DNA of 64,000 nucleotides from an uncultured Bacteroidota bacterium (GTDB taxonomy: Bacteria > Bacteroidota > Bacteroidia > Chitinophagales > Chitinophagaceae). Where the stretch lies: NCBI GenBank assembly GCA_903837525.1, contig CAILUU010000038.1:1-64000 (forward strand). The letters run 5' to 3'. The notes beneath the pieces were generated by a model. The model was not told the DNA's origin. It made no database searches and saw nothing but the letters and a program-made list of their open reading frames with translations. Positions 7,747 through 16,824 of this stretch are shown here, in pieces. How positions within the stretch are numbered: the stretch's first letter is position 1; each line of letters starts with the position of its first letter. The position numbers and the translations under genes are program-made.

Positions 7747-8340
7747 CTACAATTTCCCTGTAATCTGCTCACTCATTGGAGTAACCTTGCTTGGAAAATA
7801 AGCGATCATATTTCCATTTTCATCTAATAAAAACTTATTAAAATTCCATTTTATTTCGGCGTCTAACACTCCGTTTTCGGTTTTGGTGCAAAGCCATTGG
7901 TAAATAGGAGCAGCATCATCGCCTTTTACACTAATTTTTGCCGCCATGGGGAAAGTAACACCGTAGTTTTGTTGGCAAAACGCTTTTATTTCGGTGTTGG
8001 TGCCTGGCTCTTGTCCGCCAAAATTATTTGCTGGGAAGCCCACAATTACCAATTTATCTTTAAATTTTTGGTATAAGGCTTCCAGCTCTTTGTATTGTGG
8101 TGTGTAACCACATTCGCTGGCGGTATTAACTATTAATATTTTTTTTCCCTTAAAATCTGCAAAGTTTATAGTTGTGCCATCTAAAGCTTCTACCTTAAAA
8201 GTATGTATAGAGGTCATTTCATTAGTTTTTACCATGGCTGAGGTATTAGCGTATGATTTATCGTATCCGTTATCGGTTTTTGTTGTGTTGCCCTGAGTGC
8301 AGGAGAGTAAAGCGGCAGTAATAGCTATTAATTTTAACAT
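7747..8340 (-). CDS. Lipoprotein glutathione peroxidase (Cys type)
   Basis: 197 residues. A lipoprotein signal (LLSC, lipidated Cys 14) is followed by a linker and a thioredoxin-fold peroxidase domain from ~45. The peroxidatic residue is Cys 77 in NTASECGYT, where animal enzymes have selenocysteine; the FPANNFGGQEPG and WNFNKFL motifs carry the other members of the catalytic set (Gln, Trp, Asn). Bacterial Cys-type enzymes usually reduce peroxides with thioredoxin rather than glutathione. The lipobox implies anchoring to the inner or outer membrane. A second, non-lipoprotein paralogue is at 39836-40513. Confidence 0.88.
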   Translation of the reverse strand: MLKLIAITAALLSCTQGNTTKTDNGYDKSYANTSAMVKTNEMTSIHTFKVEALDGTTINFADFKGKKILIVNTASECGYTPQYKELEALYQKFKDKLVIVGFPANNFGGQEPGTNTEIKAFCQQNYGVTFPMAAKISVKGDDAAPIYQWLCTKTENGVLDAEIKWNFNKFLLDENGNMIAYFPSKVTPMSEQITGKL

Positions 8341-8377
8341 ATTTTAGTTTATTTATGTATACAACAAAACTTATTGA

Positions 8378-9784
8378 TTATTGTTTTTCGTAACACCCAA
8401 TATCTGGTAAACCAACACTTCTTGCTTTATCATCTAAATCTTTTGCAAAAGTTGTTGCTACGCCTTTGTTTATGCCTGGCGCTGCAGCATCTTTCGTTAT
8501 TCTAAAGTCAAAAATATTTTTATTTACATCAACAGTATTAAAAGTAGGGTTTATATTTTTAAGGTTATTGGTTAAGGTTGCATTGACTGGGTCGGTAGCA
8601 TTTTTGTACAAATTATTTTCAAATAAAACAGTAAACGGGTTAGCCCCTTGTTTGGCTATTTGTATTTCGTTATCTACAAAACTATTATCGCCCCAAAAAA
8701 TAGTATTACGAAATGTTGCCGATAAATTTGCAGTAACCACACCACCAATGGTGTTAGCAAAATTAGTAATGCCTAGCACCTCGTTTTTGTGTGTAATATA
8801 TTTACTGCTATAAGCTACCACGGTACAGTTAGTAAACGAATAATTACCGCCATAACTAATAAAAACATTGTTGCCACAATTGCTTATTAAACTATTATTT
8901 ATTTGAGCAAAGGTGTTTACCAAAAGCAAACCTTCTTTAAAAGCGTTATCAAGTATGCACTGTTGTAAAATTAATTTAGGGTTTATATTTACACTTGGCT
9001 TTTCGGCTACTACTGCCTGATAGGCGTTTTTAATTACAGCAAATTGTAAAAAATTATTTTTACTAAACTCTCTAAAATAAATACCTGGCCAGCTTGCAGG
9101 CAAATCTTTATAATTTTCATCTAACCTATCTCCTGTAAAAACTACTTCGTTATTTTTTGTGCCATTGGCAATTAACGTACCATCTACTAAAATAGGAGCA
9201 TTGGCATGTAAGTAAATTTTTGTTCCTTGCGGTATAGTTAAGGTTGCATTTTCAGCAATTTTTAATCCATCTAAAATTACATAGGGTTTAGTATTGCTCC
9301 AGGTAGTATTAGTACTAATGGTTTGATTGCGTAAAAAAATAGCATTTTGCCCAAACGCTTGTAACTGCACATACTGAGTATTGCCATTATACTTTATTTG
9401 AATACTATCGCTCACTATAAAAGGTAAATTTGCCCCTGATGGATTTATAGTAGCCGATACAAATACATAAATACTATCGTTAGCAGCAAGCTCAATATTA
9501 CTAGCTTCTGTGGTGGGAACACTATTTACATTTATTTTATAAGCAGATGAAATTCCCCCCATTAGTTTTACAGTATTTAGTAAAAGCTTTTGATTGTTTT
9601 CGTTTATAATTTTAAACGATTTGGTAATTGAGCCAGTGGTCGTAAAAACGGTATCGTATTTTAAGCTATCTGTTGTAATGTTTACGCTTGCTTGGTTGCT
9701 AGTAATAAAACTATCTTTTTTGCAAGAGGTTTGAATGCAACAATAAGTGATAAGCAATAGACAATAAACAACTACTTTTTTCAT
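8378..9784 (-). CDS. Lipoprotein with right-handed parallel beta-helix
   Basis: 468 residues. Signal peptide with lipobox IQTSC at about residues 17-21. An immunoglobulin-like N-terminal portion (~30-150) is followed by a region (~160-430) rich in Asn/Val/Ile with short recurring strands (GLKIAENATLTI, PILVDGTLIANG, FISYGGNYSFTNCTV), typical of beta-helix surface proteins such as polysaccharide-binding or lyase-like proteins. No catalytic residues can be assigned. It ends SVGLPDIGCYE, a C-terminal phrase (xxPDIGAYE) common in such Bacteroidota proteins. Start ATG at 9784. The signal peptide DNA resembles a dispersed repeat. Confidence 0.75.
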   Translation of the reverse strand: MKKVVVYCLLLITYCCIQTSCKKDSFITSNQASVNITTDSLKYDTVFTTTGSITKSFKIINENNQKLLLNTVKLMGGISSAYKINVNSVPTTEASNIELAANDSIYVFVSATINPSGANLPFIVSDSIQIKYNGNTQYVQLQAFGQNAIFLRNQTISTNTTWSNTKPYVILDGLKIAENATLTIPQGTKIYLHANAPILVDGTLIANGTKNNEVVFTGDRLDENYKDLPASWPGIYFREFSKNNFLQFAVIKNAYQAVVAEKPSVNINPKLILQQCILDNAFKEGLLLVNTFAQINNSLISNCGNNVFISYGGNYSFTNCTVVAYSSKYITHKNEVLGITNFANTIGGVVTANLSATFRNTIFWGDNSFVDNEIQIAKQGANPFTVLFENNLYKNATDPVNATLTNNLKNINPTFNTVDVNKNIFDFRITKDAAAPGINKGVATTFAKDLDDKARSVGLPDIGCYEKQ

Positions 9785-9803
9785 TAATCAAATTTACTTA
9801 AAA

Positions 9804-10505
9804 CTATTTACTTGCAAATGCTAAAGTTGCAATGCTTAATGTAGTATTAGGTATTTGCAAAATGATGTTACCACAAGCTTCTAATGTAGCGCCAGTTGTA
9901 ATTACATCATCAACCAATAAAATATGTTTACCAGCCAAAGCTTGTGCATTGTTTAGTGCAAAACTTTCGGCAACATTTTGCCAACGTTCGGTTCGGTGTT
10001 TACGAGTTTGCGTTTCGGTAAAGCGCTTGCGAATAATACTATTATTTAATATAGGAATATTAGTTGTGTTGCTAATTCCATCACAAATAACCTTGGCTTG
10101 GTTAAAGCCTCTTTTACGTTCTTTATCGGCAAAAAGCGGCAAAGGTATTAAGGCATCAATATTTTTATATAAAGTAGAATTGTTTATACTATTACCCATC
10201 ATCTCTCCTAAAAAAATACCAATTTGTGTATTGCTTTTGTATTTAAGTTGATGTATTAAATGTTGTAGTAGCGATTCTTTATCAAAATAAAACTCAGCAA
10301 AAGCGGCTTTTATGGGTAAACGTCCCCAAAATATTTTTTCAATAGGATTTTTTTCAAATTTAGCATAGTTGGTATGTGGTAAATTATTGATGCACTCTAT
10401 ACAAAGTAAATTATCCTTATTTAATACATCGCTGTTGCATCCATTACAAAGGTGTGGGTAAAAAAGATGTAGGGTAGAGGAGATAATTTTTTTGAGGGCT
10501 TGCAC
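9804..10505 (-). CDS. ComF family amidophosphoribosyltransferase-like protein
   Basis: 233 residues. The N-terminal zinc finger has C20/C23 and C35/C38; the C-terminal phosphoribosyltransferase domain has the PRPP-binding motif ILLVDDVITTGAT. ComF takes part in DNA uptake during competence and in replication-fork restart in some bacteria; in this phylum the role is inferred by family. The start is a GTG at 10505; no ATG gives the zinc finger. It lies between radA and the beta-helix lipoprotein, all in one direction. Confidence 0.85.
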   Translation of the reverse strand: MQALKKIISSTLHLFYPHLCNGCNSDVLNKDNLLCIECINNLPHTNYAKFEKNPIEKIFWGRLPIKAAFAEFYFDKESLLQHLIHQLKYKSNTQIGIFLGEMMGNSINNSTLYKNIDALIPLPLFADKERKRGFNQAKVICDGISNTTNIPILNNSIIRKRFTETQTRKHRTERWQNVAESFALNNAQALAGKHILLVDDVITTGATLEACGNIILQIPNTTLSIATLAFASK

Positions 10506-10578
10506 TTGTATTCGTTGTTAAATTTTAGAATATTAACCAAATAGTTATGGACTAAAGCCCTTTTAGGGGTTTGGGGTC

Positions 10579-11964
10579 TTAAAACAAATACTGATACAAC
10601 TCCTCCACCTTAGCTAAGGGCACAACTTCAATACCATACTTTAAATTGGCTAATGATTTTATGTTGTACTTGCTTACAATAATTTTTTCAAAACCTAGCT
10701 TTTCTGCTTCGGCAATTCTCTGCTCAATGCGGTTTACAGCTCTTATTTCTCCGCTTAAGCCAACCTCTCCTGCAAAGCAATATTTTGGGTTAATAGCAAC
10801 ATCTTCGTAACTGCTAAGCAAAGCGGTTACAATGGCTAAATCTAATGAGGGATCTTCTACTTTTAATCCACCTGCAATGTTTACAAATACATCCTTAATA
10901 CCAAAATGAAAGCCTCCACGTTTTTCTAAAACGGCTAGTAATAATTGTAGGCGGCGCAAATCGAACCCAGTTACGGTACGTTGCGGAGTGCCATATACAC
11001 TTTGTGTAACTAAGGCTTGCCCTTCAATTAATAAAGGCCGTTGCCCTTCCATTGTTGCAGCAATGGCAATACCGCTAAGTTGTTCATCTTTTTGGGATAT
11101 CAGTAATTCCGACGGGTTGCTTACAGCCCTCATTCCACTGCCCGTCATTTCGTAAATGCCTAACTCGGCAGTGCTACCAAAGCGGTTTTTAAGGGTACGC
11201 AAAATGCGGTAGGTATAATTTCGGTCGCCTTCAAATTGAAGCACTGTATCTACCATATGCTCTAAAATTTTTGGGCCTGCAATATTTCCATCTTTAGTAA
11301 TATGCCCAATTAAAAAAACAGGGGTGTTTGTTTCTTTGGCAAAGCGTTGCAACTCGGCAGCACACTCTCGTATTTGGCTAATACTGCCAGGGCCACTTTC
11401 AACAAAAGGCGATTGTAAGGTTTGAATACTATCAACAATAACAACCTGTGGCTTTAGTTTTTTTATTTCTTGAAAAATGGTTTGAGTATTCGTTTCGGTA
11501 AGTAAATAAAAATTTTCGCCAAGGCTAGATGATGGACCTATAATTCTATCTGCCCTCATTTTTATTTGTTGTTCACTTTCTTCGCCGCTAATATAAAGGG
11601 TGGTGCAATCTTTTAATTGTAAACCATTTTGTAAAAACAAGGTACTCTTGCCAATACCTGGCTCGCCTGCTACCAATACAATACTACCTAAAACTATTCC
11701 ACCACCAAGAACTCTATTTAATTCCTCATCGCTAGTAACTATTCTTTTTTCCTCGGCACTGCTAACTTCATTTAGTGCAATTGTTTTTATTTTGGCATCT
11801 CTTTTATAATCTGCCCATTCATCTTTTTCTTTTTTATCCGTTCCTTTTATTATCACTTCCTCTACAAATGTATTCCAAGCATTACAACTCGGGCACTTAC
11901 CTGCCCACTTTGTACTTTCGTACCCACAACTCTGGCAAAAAAATGCCGACTTTGTTTTACTCAT
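10579..11964 (-). CDS. radA: DNA repair protein RadA (Sms)
   Basis: 461 residues. Zinc finger C10-x2-C13 ... C24-x2-C27, Walker A GEPGIGKS at 100-107, the RadA-specific KNRFG motif (LKNRFGSTAELG) and a C-terminal Lon-like domain (GGLKVEDPSLDLAI). RadA is a hexameric DnaB-like branch-migration helicase that works with RecA in recombination repair. comF follows downstream in the same direction after a 73-base gap containing a C-rich dispersed repeat (10545-10580), so co-transcription is possible. Confidence 0.95.
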   Translation of the reverse strand: MSKTKSAFFCQSCGYESTKWAGKCPSCNAWNTFVEEVIIKGTDKKEKDEWADYKRDAKIKTIALNEVSSAEEKRIVTSDEELNRVLGGGIVLGSIVLVAGEPGIGKSTLFLQNGLQLKDCTTLYISGEESEQQIKMRADRIIGPSSSLGENFYLLTETNTQTIFQEIKKLKPQVVIVDSIQTLQSPFVESGPGSISQIRECAAELQRFAKETNTPVFLIGHITKDGNIAGPKILEHMVDTVLQFEGDRNYTYRILRTLKNRFGSTAELGIYEMTGSGMRAVSNPSELLISQKDEQLSGIAIAATMEGQRPLLIEGQALVTQSVYGTPQRTVTGFDLRRLQLLLAVLEKRGGFHFGIKDVFVNIAGGLKVEDPSLDLAIVTALLSSYEDVAINPKYCFAGEVGLSGEIRAVNRIEQRIAEAEKLGFEKIIVSKYNIKSLANLKYGIEVVPLAKVEELYQYLF

Positions 11965-12332
11965 TCTTTAAAATTAGGAATTCAAAATTAGGGATTGGTA
12001 CTATCAATATTTATTTAAAAAAAAGGGTGACAAAATTTGTGTAACCTGTGGTTATTTAAAAGCAAAAGGACTACCATTTCTGATAGCCCGTTTACTTACT
12101 AACCCATTAAATTCTATTACTAAAGTACAATTTTACCGCACATAAAAAAATAAATTTTGTACAATGTTAATAAGTTTTCGTGTATGCTACCTGTTAGTAA
12201 GTCATAGCTAATTTGTTAATTAATTATTTGATAATCAATATTTTATATATATTTTTACGGTGCTTAAACTCTATTTTTAGGGTATATATTGGCGCAAAAG
12301 GCGAAAGACCGCCACTAGATTAGGACAGCTTT
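11965..12332. other. Gene-free divergent gap between radA and the small membrane protein
   Basis: The first ~35 bases hold AATTAGGAATTCAAAATT-type repeat words like those at 6068-6098. At 12066-12095 a weak hairpin (GGACTA and TAGCCC arms) can be drawn. The remainder is AT-rich with no recognisable gene. Confidence 0.4.
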
Positions 12333-12569
12333 ATGGCATCTTTCTTTTTAATGCTTTATGCTATACCAACATTTGTAACTGATGCTGCTCGTACCCTTAA
12401 ACCCATGTTGTGGGGTGGAATTACCTGTTGGATTTGTTGTTTAGTGTCTGTATATACCAAATCCGAATGGGATATGCTATTGATTGCATTTGCAGCAATT
12501 ATGGCTTGGCTTATACCGGGTATTATTTTATGGGCTAAATATAAAAAAGCTACTACGGTAAATGTTTAA
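12333..12569 (+). CDS. Small integral membrane protein, probably N-terminally truncated
   Basis: 78 residues with three hydrophobic segments (about residues 3-20, 25-43 and 48-67) and a short basic tail. The pattern (Pro-containing helices, GGITCWICC, AWLIPGIIL) looks like the C-terminal half of a larger multi-helix membrane protein. An in-frame TAG lies 12 bases upstream of the ATG, so no longer N-terminus is available. It may be a real small protein or the surviving end of a decayed gene. No function can be assigned. Confidence 0.5.
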   Translation: MASFFLMLYAIPTFVTDAARTLKPMLWGGITCWICCLVSVYTKSEWDMLLIAFAAIMAWLIPGIILWAKYKKATTVNV

Positions 12570-12667
12570 AGAGTTTGATCCAAATACATTATAATGATCC
12601 CAGTAAACCTTCTTTAAACAATAGGGTTGTGGTTTAGAATTAAACAATTTTATCAGTACAACGTTAT

Positions 12668-12675
12668 ACTTTTGT
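12668..12675 (+). promoter_or_regulatory. Putative Bacteroidota -7 box for the ABC gene pair
   Basis: TACTTTTG matches the TAnnTTTG consensus and lies 15 bases before the ATG at 12691. A T-rich -33 candidate is ~18 bases upstream. Confidence 0.4.
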
Positions 12676-12690
12676 ACATATTTATTTTTC

Positions 12691-13626
12691 ATGTCCGTAG
12701 TAATTAAGGTAGATAATCTTTCCAAAAAATTTAAGGATTTTACTGCTGTAAATAATTTATCATTTACTGTAAATAAAGGCGATGTATATGGCTTTTTAGG
12801 ACAAAATGGTGCTGGTAAAAGTACCACCATACGAATGTTGTTAACACTTATAAAACCAACTACAGGCAACATTACTATTTTTGAAAAAAATCTACAAACC
12901 AATCGTAAAAAAATTTTACAACAGACAGGCGCAGTAATAGAAAAACCCGATTTGTATAAATATTTATCTGCCTATGATAATCTTTCCATTTTTGCCAAAA
13001 TGAGTGGTATAAAATCTACTAAGCTGCTATTAATGAACCAGCTGGAAATGGTAGGCCTGGCACAACGAGCAAAGGATAAAGTAGAAACCTTTAGCCAAGG
13101 AATGAAACAGCGCTTAGGTATTGCTGTTGCATTAGTACACAACCCCGATCTAATTATTTTAGATGAACCAACCAATGGGTTAGACCCTCAAGGCATAACC
13201 GATATACGTAATTTAATTTTAAGTCTTAGTAAAGACAGGGGTAAAACTGTAGTAGTAAGTTCTCATTTATTAAGCGAAATAGAATTAGTAGCGAATAGAA
13301 TGATAATTATACACAATGGTAGAAAAATGGTAGAGGGTAATGTTGCCGAATTACTAGACCCTAGCAAAGCCCTAATACAACTACAAACTACCGACGATAT
13401 TTTTGCTCAACAACAATTACAACAAACAAAATGGATACAGTTTTTACAACCAAACACAACCAAATTACAATTGGTAATGCCTAAAAACGAAGTGCCCCAA
13501 TTAATAACCGACTTAGTAAGTAAACATGTACAATTACTTTCCATATCGCCAATGCATGCGTTAGAAAACTATTTTTTATCCTTAACCAATAACCCTACTA
13601 CCCATGTGGAATCTGCTGCAAATTGA
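12691..13626 (+). CDS. ABC transporter ATP-binding protein
   Basis: 311 residues. Walker A GQNGAGKST near residue 35, signature FSQGMKQRLG, Walker B LIILDEPTNGLDP and H-loop SSHLL. The C-terminal ~90 residues are a DUF4162-like regulatory extension. It is a paralogue of the gldA homologue at 3740-4648 but diverged. Its stop overlaps the start of the permease gene by 23 bases, so the two are translationally coupled parts of one exporter. The substrate is unknown. Confidence 0.9.
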   Translation: MSVVIKVDNLSKKFKDFTAVNNLSFTVNKGDVYGFLGQNGAGKSTTIRMLLTLIKPTTGNITIFEKNLQTNRKKILQQTGAVIEKPDLYKYLSAYDNLSIFAKMSGIKSTKLLLMNQLEMVGLAQRAKDKVETFSQGMKQRLGIAVALVHNPDLIILDEPTNGLDPQGITDIRNLILSLSKDRGKTVVVSSHLLSEIELVANRMIIIHNGRKMVEGNVAELLDPSKALIQLQTTDDIFAQQQLQQTKWIQFLQPNTTKLQLVMPKNEVPQLITDLVSKHVQLLSISPMHALENYFLSLTNNPTTHVESAAN

Positions 13627-14497
13627 GTTGTTTAAAATATCTAAACGCCCTCGTACCTATATTGCCTTTATTGCTATAGCTGCCATTGTTTTTATTTTTC
13701 AATTTGCTTTTAAGGCAGATGGTCAAAGCTATATGGATTTAATGCTGCAAAGTGTTAAAGATGATTTTACTTTTGAACGAGTAAAAGCCATCAACGGCTA
13801 TTTTATGTGTTACATAATTTTAAATACCTTATTAATACAAGTGCCTATTTTGGTGGCTTTAGTTGCTGCCGATAGTATAAGTGGCGAAGCAAATATGGGA
13901 ACCTTACGCTTAATGTTAAGTAAGCCAATTAGCCGTTCGCAAATAATTATAGTAAAATTTATTGCAGCTACTATTTTTACCTTGCTACTATTAGTATGGA
14001 TGGCTATTACCGCCTTATTTTTAAGTATGTTCATTTTTGGGGTAGATGACATGCTAATATTTAGAGTAAAGGGAGATGAATCTCAAATTTTACAAATAAC
14101 TAAAGATGATGTAATGTGGCGATATTTTGCTGCGTTTGGTTATGCAACGGTTGCACTTACAGTAATAGCAGCACTGGCATTACTCCTCTCTATTTTTGCA
14201 CAAAACTCAATTGGACCAATAATTGCAACAGTATGTATTGTTATTGTTTGCACAATAATTTCTAATATTAATGTACCTATAATTGATAATAACGTAAAGC
14301 CTTTTTTGTTTACCTCTTACTTAGTGGGGTGGAAGGGCTTTTTTTATATTGCTACTACGGAGGATGGGGAACCTATAAAAGGCAGTTTGGAAAATTGGTC
14401 AGCAATACGAAACAGTTTGTTTATATTAATTGGGCACATTGTAGGCTTAGTAACGCTATCTATACTTATTTTTAAACGAAAAGATATTCTTTCTTAA
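13604..14497 (+). CDS. ABC-2 type permease
   Basis: 297 residues with about six membrane segments and the ABC-2 signature region SGEANMGTLRLMLSKPISR after the first large loop. It overlaps the ATPase gene by 23 bases, and its stop is one base before the next ATG, so the three genes (ATPase, permease, LolA-like protein) form an operon. The organisation resembles Nos/Gld-type exporters, in which one permease dimerises. The substrate cannot be told from sequence. Confidence 0.88.
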   Translation: MWNLLQIELFKISKRPRTYIAFIAIAAIVFIFQFAFKADGQSYMDLMLQSVKDDFTFERVKAINGYFMCYIILNTLLIQVPILVALVAADSISGEANMGTLRLMLSKPISRSQIIIVKFIAATIFTLLLLVWMAITALFLSMFIFGVDDMLIFRVKGDESQILQITKDDVMWRYFAAFGYATVALTVIAALALLLSIFAQNSIGPIIATVCIVIVCTIISNINVPIIDNNVKPFLFTSYLVGWKGFFYIATTEDGEPIKGSLENWSAIRNSLFILIGHIVGLVTLSILIFKRKDILS

Positions 14498-14498
14498 C

Positions 14499-15251
14499 AT
14501 GAGTAAAATTCAATATAAAAATTTCGAATTTTGGATTTCGAATTTTCAATTTAAATTAGTAGTAGGTAAATTTTTGTTTTGCCTATTTTTCATTGCTTGT
14601 TACCAATTGCCAACATTTGCTCAGCAAGATGTAAATGTGTTATTGCAAAAAGTAAAAGCTAAAATAGAATCAGTAAATGATTACGAAGCCAATGGTAAAA
14701 TGAAAACCAATGTTGCCTTTTTAAAAGTACCCGTTGCAACTATTAAAATGTACTTTAAAAAACCTAACAAGCTCAAAATTAAAAATGAAAAGGGTATTTC
14801 ATTTGTACCCAGGGGTGCAGTAAGTATTAATTTAAACAATATACTTAGTGGAAATAAATATACCGTAATAGATATTGGTGAAGATAAAATATCCGGTGCA
14901 AAGGTTAGAGTGGTAAAGCTTTTACCAGATGATGATAATGCAGACATTATTTTAAGTACGTTGTATATAGACGAAACAAACTTAGTAATAAAAAAAGCTA
15001 AAACTACTACTAAAGATAATGGTACATATGAGTTAGAAATGACTTATGGCAAGTACACCGCATATGGCTTACCCGATAAAGTTATTTTTTCTTTTAACAC
15101 AAAAGATTATAAACTACCCAAAGGCATAACGTTTGATTTTGATGATGGTGCTGTAAAAAAACCGGTAGAGAAAAATAAAAAAGGAAGGGCAGAAATTGTT
15201 TTATCCTCTTACATAATAAATAAAGGTGTACTAGATAGTGTTTTTTTGTAA
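14499..15251 (+). CDS. LolA-like periplasmic lipoprotein-carrier family protein
   Basis: 250 residues. From ~42 onward it has the LolA/LolB-type beta-barrel pattern: an N-terminal helix VNVLLQKVKAKIESVNDY, then long antiparallel strands with a MYFKKPNKLKIKNEKG segment. The family carries or senses lipids in the periplasm. The N-terminus is odd: ~24 residues (KIQYKNFEFWISNFQFK...) precede a hydrophobic signal-like core ending TFAQ, and these extra residues come from AATTTCGAATT-type repeat DNA. No later ATG would preserve the signal. It is the third gene of the ABC operon, which suggests work with that exporter. Confidence 0.75.
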   Translation: MSKIQYKNFEFWISNFQFKLVVGKFLFCLFFIACYQLPTFAQQDVNVLLQKVKAKIESVNDYEANGKMKTNVAFLKVPVATIKMYFKKPNKLKIKNEKGISFVPRGAVSINLNNILSGNKYTVIDIGEDKISGAKVRVVKLLPDDDNADIILSTLYIDETNLVIKKAKTTTKDNGTYELEMTYGKYTAYGLPDKVIFSFNTKDYKLPKGITFDFDDGAVKKPVEKNKKGRAEIVLSSYIINKGVLDSVFL

Positions 15252-15397
15252 AGTAATTTAGTTGCTTTTAAATTTTAAAAATAATTCGAATGCAGTAGTT
15301 AAAATATTTTTTAACTTGATTTTCATCTTTATTTGTAACTCTTATTTATCCAGCAAATAAGTCTTTAAAATTTATATGAGGAAGATAATAAAATAAT

Positions 15398-16498
15398 TTA
15401 TTCAGGTATTTCTGAATTTTTTTGATCTACAACTCTTGATAACATACTTGCACTAACTTTTTTAAGAGGGTTTTTGTATTGGTCAGCATTTTCTTTTCTG
15501 GCAACAATAATATCAATACAAGTAAAAAAGGCTTGTCTAAAACTGCTTTCATCAGCCTTGCCTTTACCAGCTATGTCAAAGGCTACGCCGTGATCGGGGC
15601 TGGTACGGACACTATTTAAACCAGCAGTAAAATTTACACCTTCACCAATTGCTAAGGATTTAAATGGAATTAAACCTTGGTCGTGATAAAGTGCTAATAC
15701 AGCGTCAAATTTTTCATATTGACCTCTGGCAAAAAATGCATCGGCTGGGTATGGGCCAAAACAAAAAACATCTTTTTGTATGGCTTCCTTAATAGCGGGC
15801 TTTATTATATCTTCTTCTTCTTTACCTATTAAACCTTCATCTCCGGCATGAGGGTTTAAAGCAAGAAGGGCAATTTTAGGCTTGGCAACACCAAAGTCTT
15901 TTTTTAAAGAAGTATTTACCAATTGCAGTTTACTAATAATTTTTTCTTTGGTTATGTGTTGATTGATATCTTTAACAGGTAAATGTTCGGTAAGTAAAGC
16001 CACTCTCATATTATCGGCAACCATAAACATTACCACGTCTTTCACCCCAAAAAAATCTTTTAAAAATGGGGTATGCCCTGTAAAATTAAACGTAGCAGAC
16101 TGTACATTTTTTTTGTGTATGGGTGCAGTTACTAAACCATCTATTAAACCATCTTTTAAAGCCTTAGTTGCAATTTGTAAGCTAAGTACTGCAAATTTTC
16201 CACCAACATCATTAAGGCTGCCAGGGGTAATGTCAACGTCTTCTTCCCAACAATTAAATAAATTTACTTGCTTAGGATTAAATTTATTTAATTCTTTTAT
16301 TGTAGCATAGTTTATATTTATATCGGGTAAGCTCTTTCTATAAAAATTTAGCACTTTATTGTTTGCAAAAATAATAGGCGTACAAAAATCTAAAATTCTA
16401 GTATCTGCAAGTGTTTTTATAATTAATTCTGTACCAATTCCATTAATATCGCCACAGGTAAAGCCAATAATAGGTTTTTTATCCAAAACAGTACTCAT
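15398..16498 (-). CDS. pdxA: 4-hydroxythreonine-4-phosphate dehydrogenase
   Basis: 366 residues from the ATG at 16498; an in-frame TTG 30 bases upstream would only add a non-homologous leader. Family motifs: GDINGIGTELI near the N-terminus, TAPIHK, GHTPFL, LNPHAGDEG (metal-binding histidine), LYHDQGLIPFK and FTAGLNSVRTSPDHG. PdxA oxidises 4-phosphohydroxy-L-threonine in the DXP-dependent pyridoxal phosphate pathway. It is divergent from rsmA, a pairing also seen in enterobacteria (pdxA-rsmA), which supports both calls. Confidence 0.94.
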   Translation of the reverse strand: MSTVLDKKPIIGFTCGDINGIGTELIIKTLADTRILDFCTPIIFANNKVLNFYRKSLPDININYATIKELNKFNPKQVNLFNCWEEDVDITPGSLNDVGGKFAVLSLQIATKALKDGLIDGLVTAPIHKKNVQSATFNFTGHTPFLKDFFGVKDVVMFMVADNMRVALLTEHLPVKDINQHITKEKIISKLQLVNTSLKKDFGVAKPKIALLALNPHAGDEGLIGKEEEDIIKPAIKEAIQKDVFCFGPYPADAFFARGQYEKFDAVLALYHDQGLIPFKSLAIGEGVNFTAGLNSVRTSPDHGVAFDIAGKGKADESSFRQAFFTCIDIIVARKENADQYKNPLKKVSASMLSRVVDQKNSEIPE

Positions 16499-16824
16499 AG
16501 TGCATATAATTGAACTGTAAAAATACAATACTTTGTTGAGTAAATGCTTTATAACGCTATCTAAACCACAGCAATTAAATTAACAAGTCATTTTTTATTT
16601 TTTAAAGTAATGGTTACTTATATATCATTATATCCGAAAGCTGTTTTTACCCTTTGAGATTTTTGTTATGTTTAAGCTTATAACTTAAAATAGTGATTGC
16701 ATTTATTAAAGTACTCTTCTAATATAAATTTTAGCAACACTTATTTAAACAGGCTATTTCCCCTTTGCCCAGTTGATTATATCAATACTTACTAGATTGT
16801 TTCGTTTAGATTACTTTTGCTTTA
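16499..16824. other. Divergent pdxA-rsmA intergenic region
   Basis: 326 AT-rich bases with no gene. A -7-like box TACTTTTG lies at 16812-16819, only 6 bases before the rsmA ATG, so that transcript would be nearly leaderless if the box is used. No clear -33 element was found. Confidence 0.4.
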
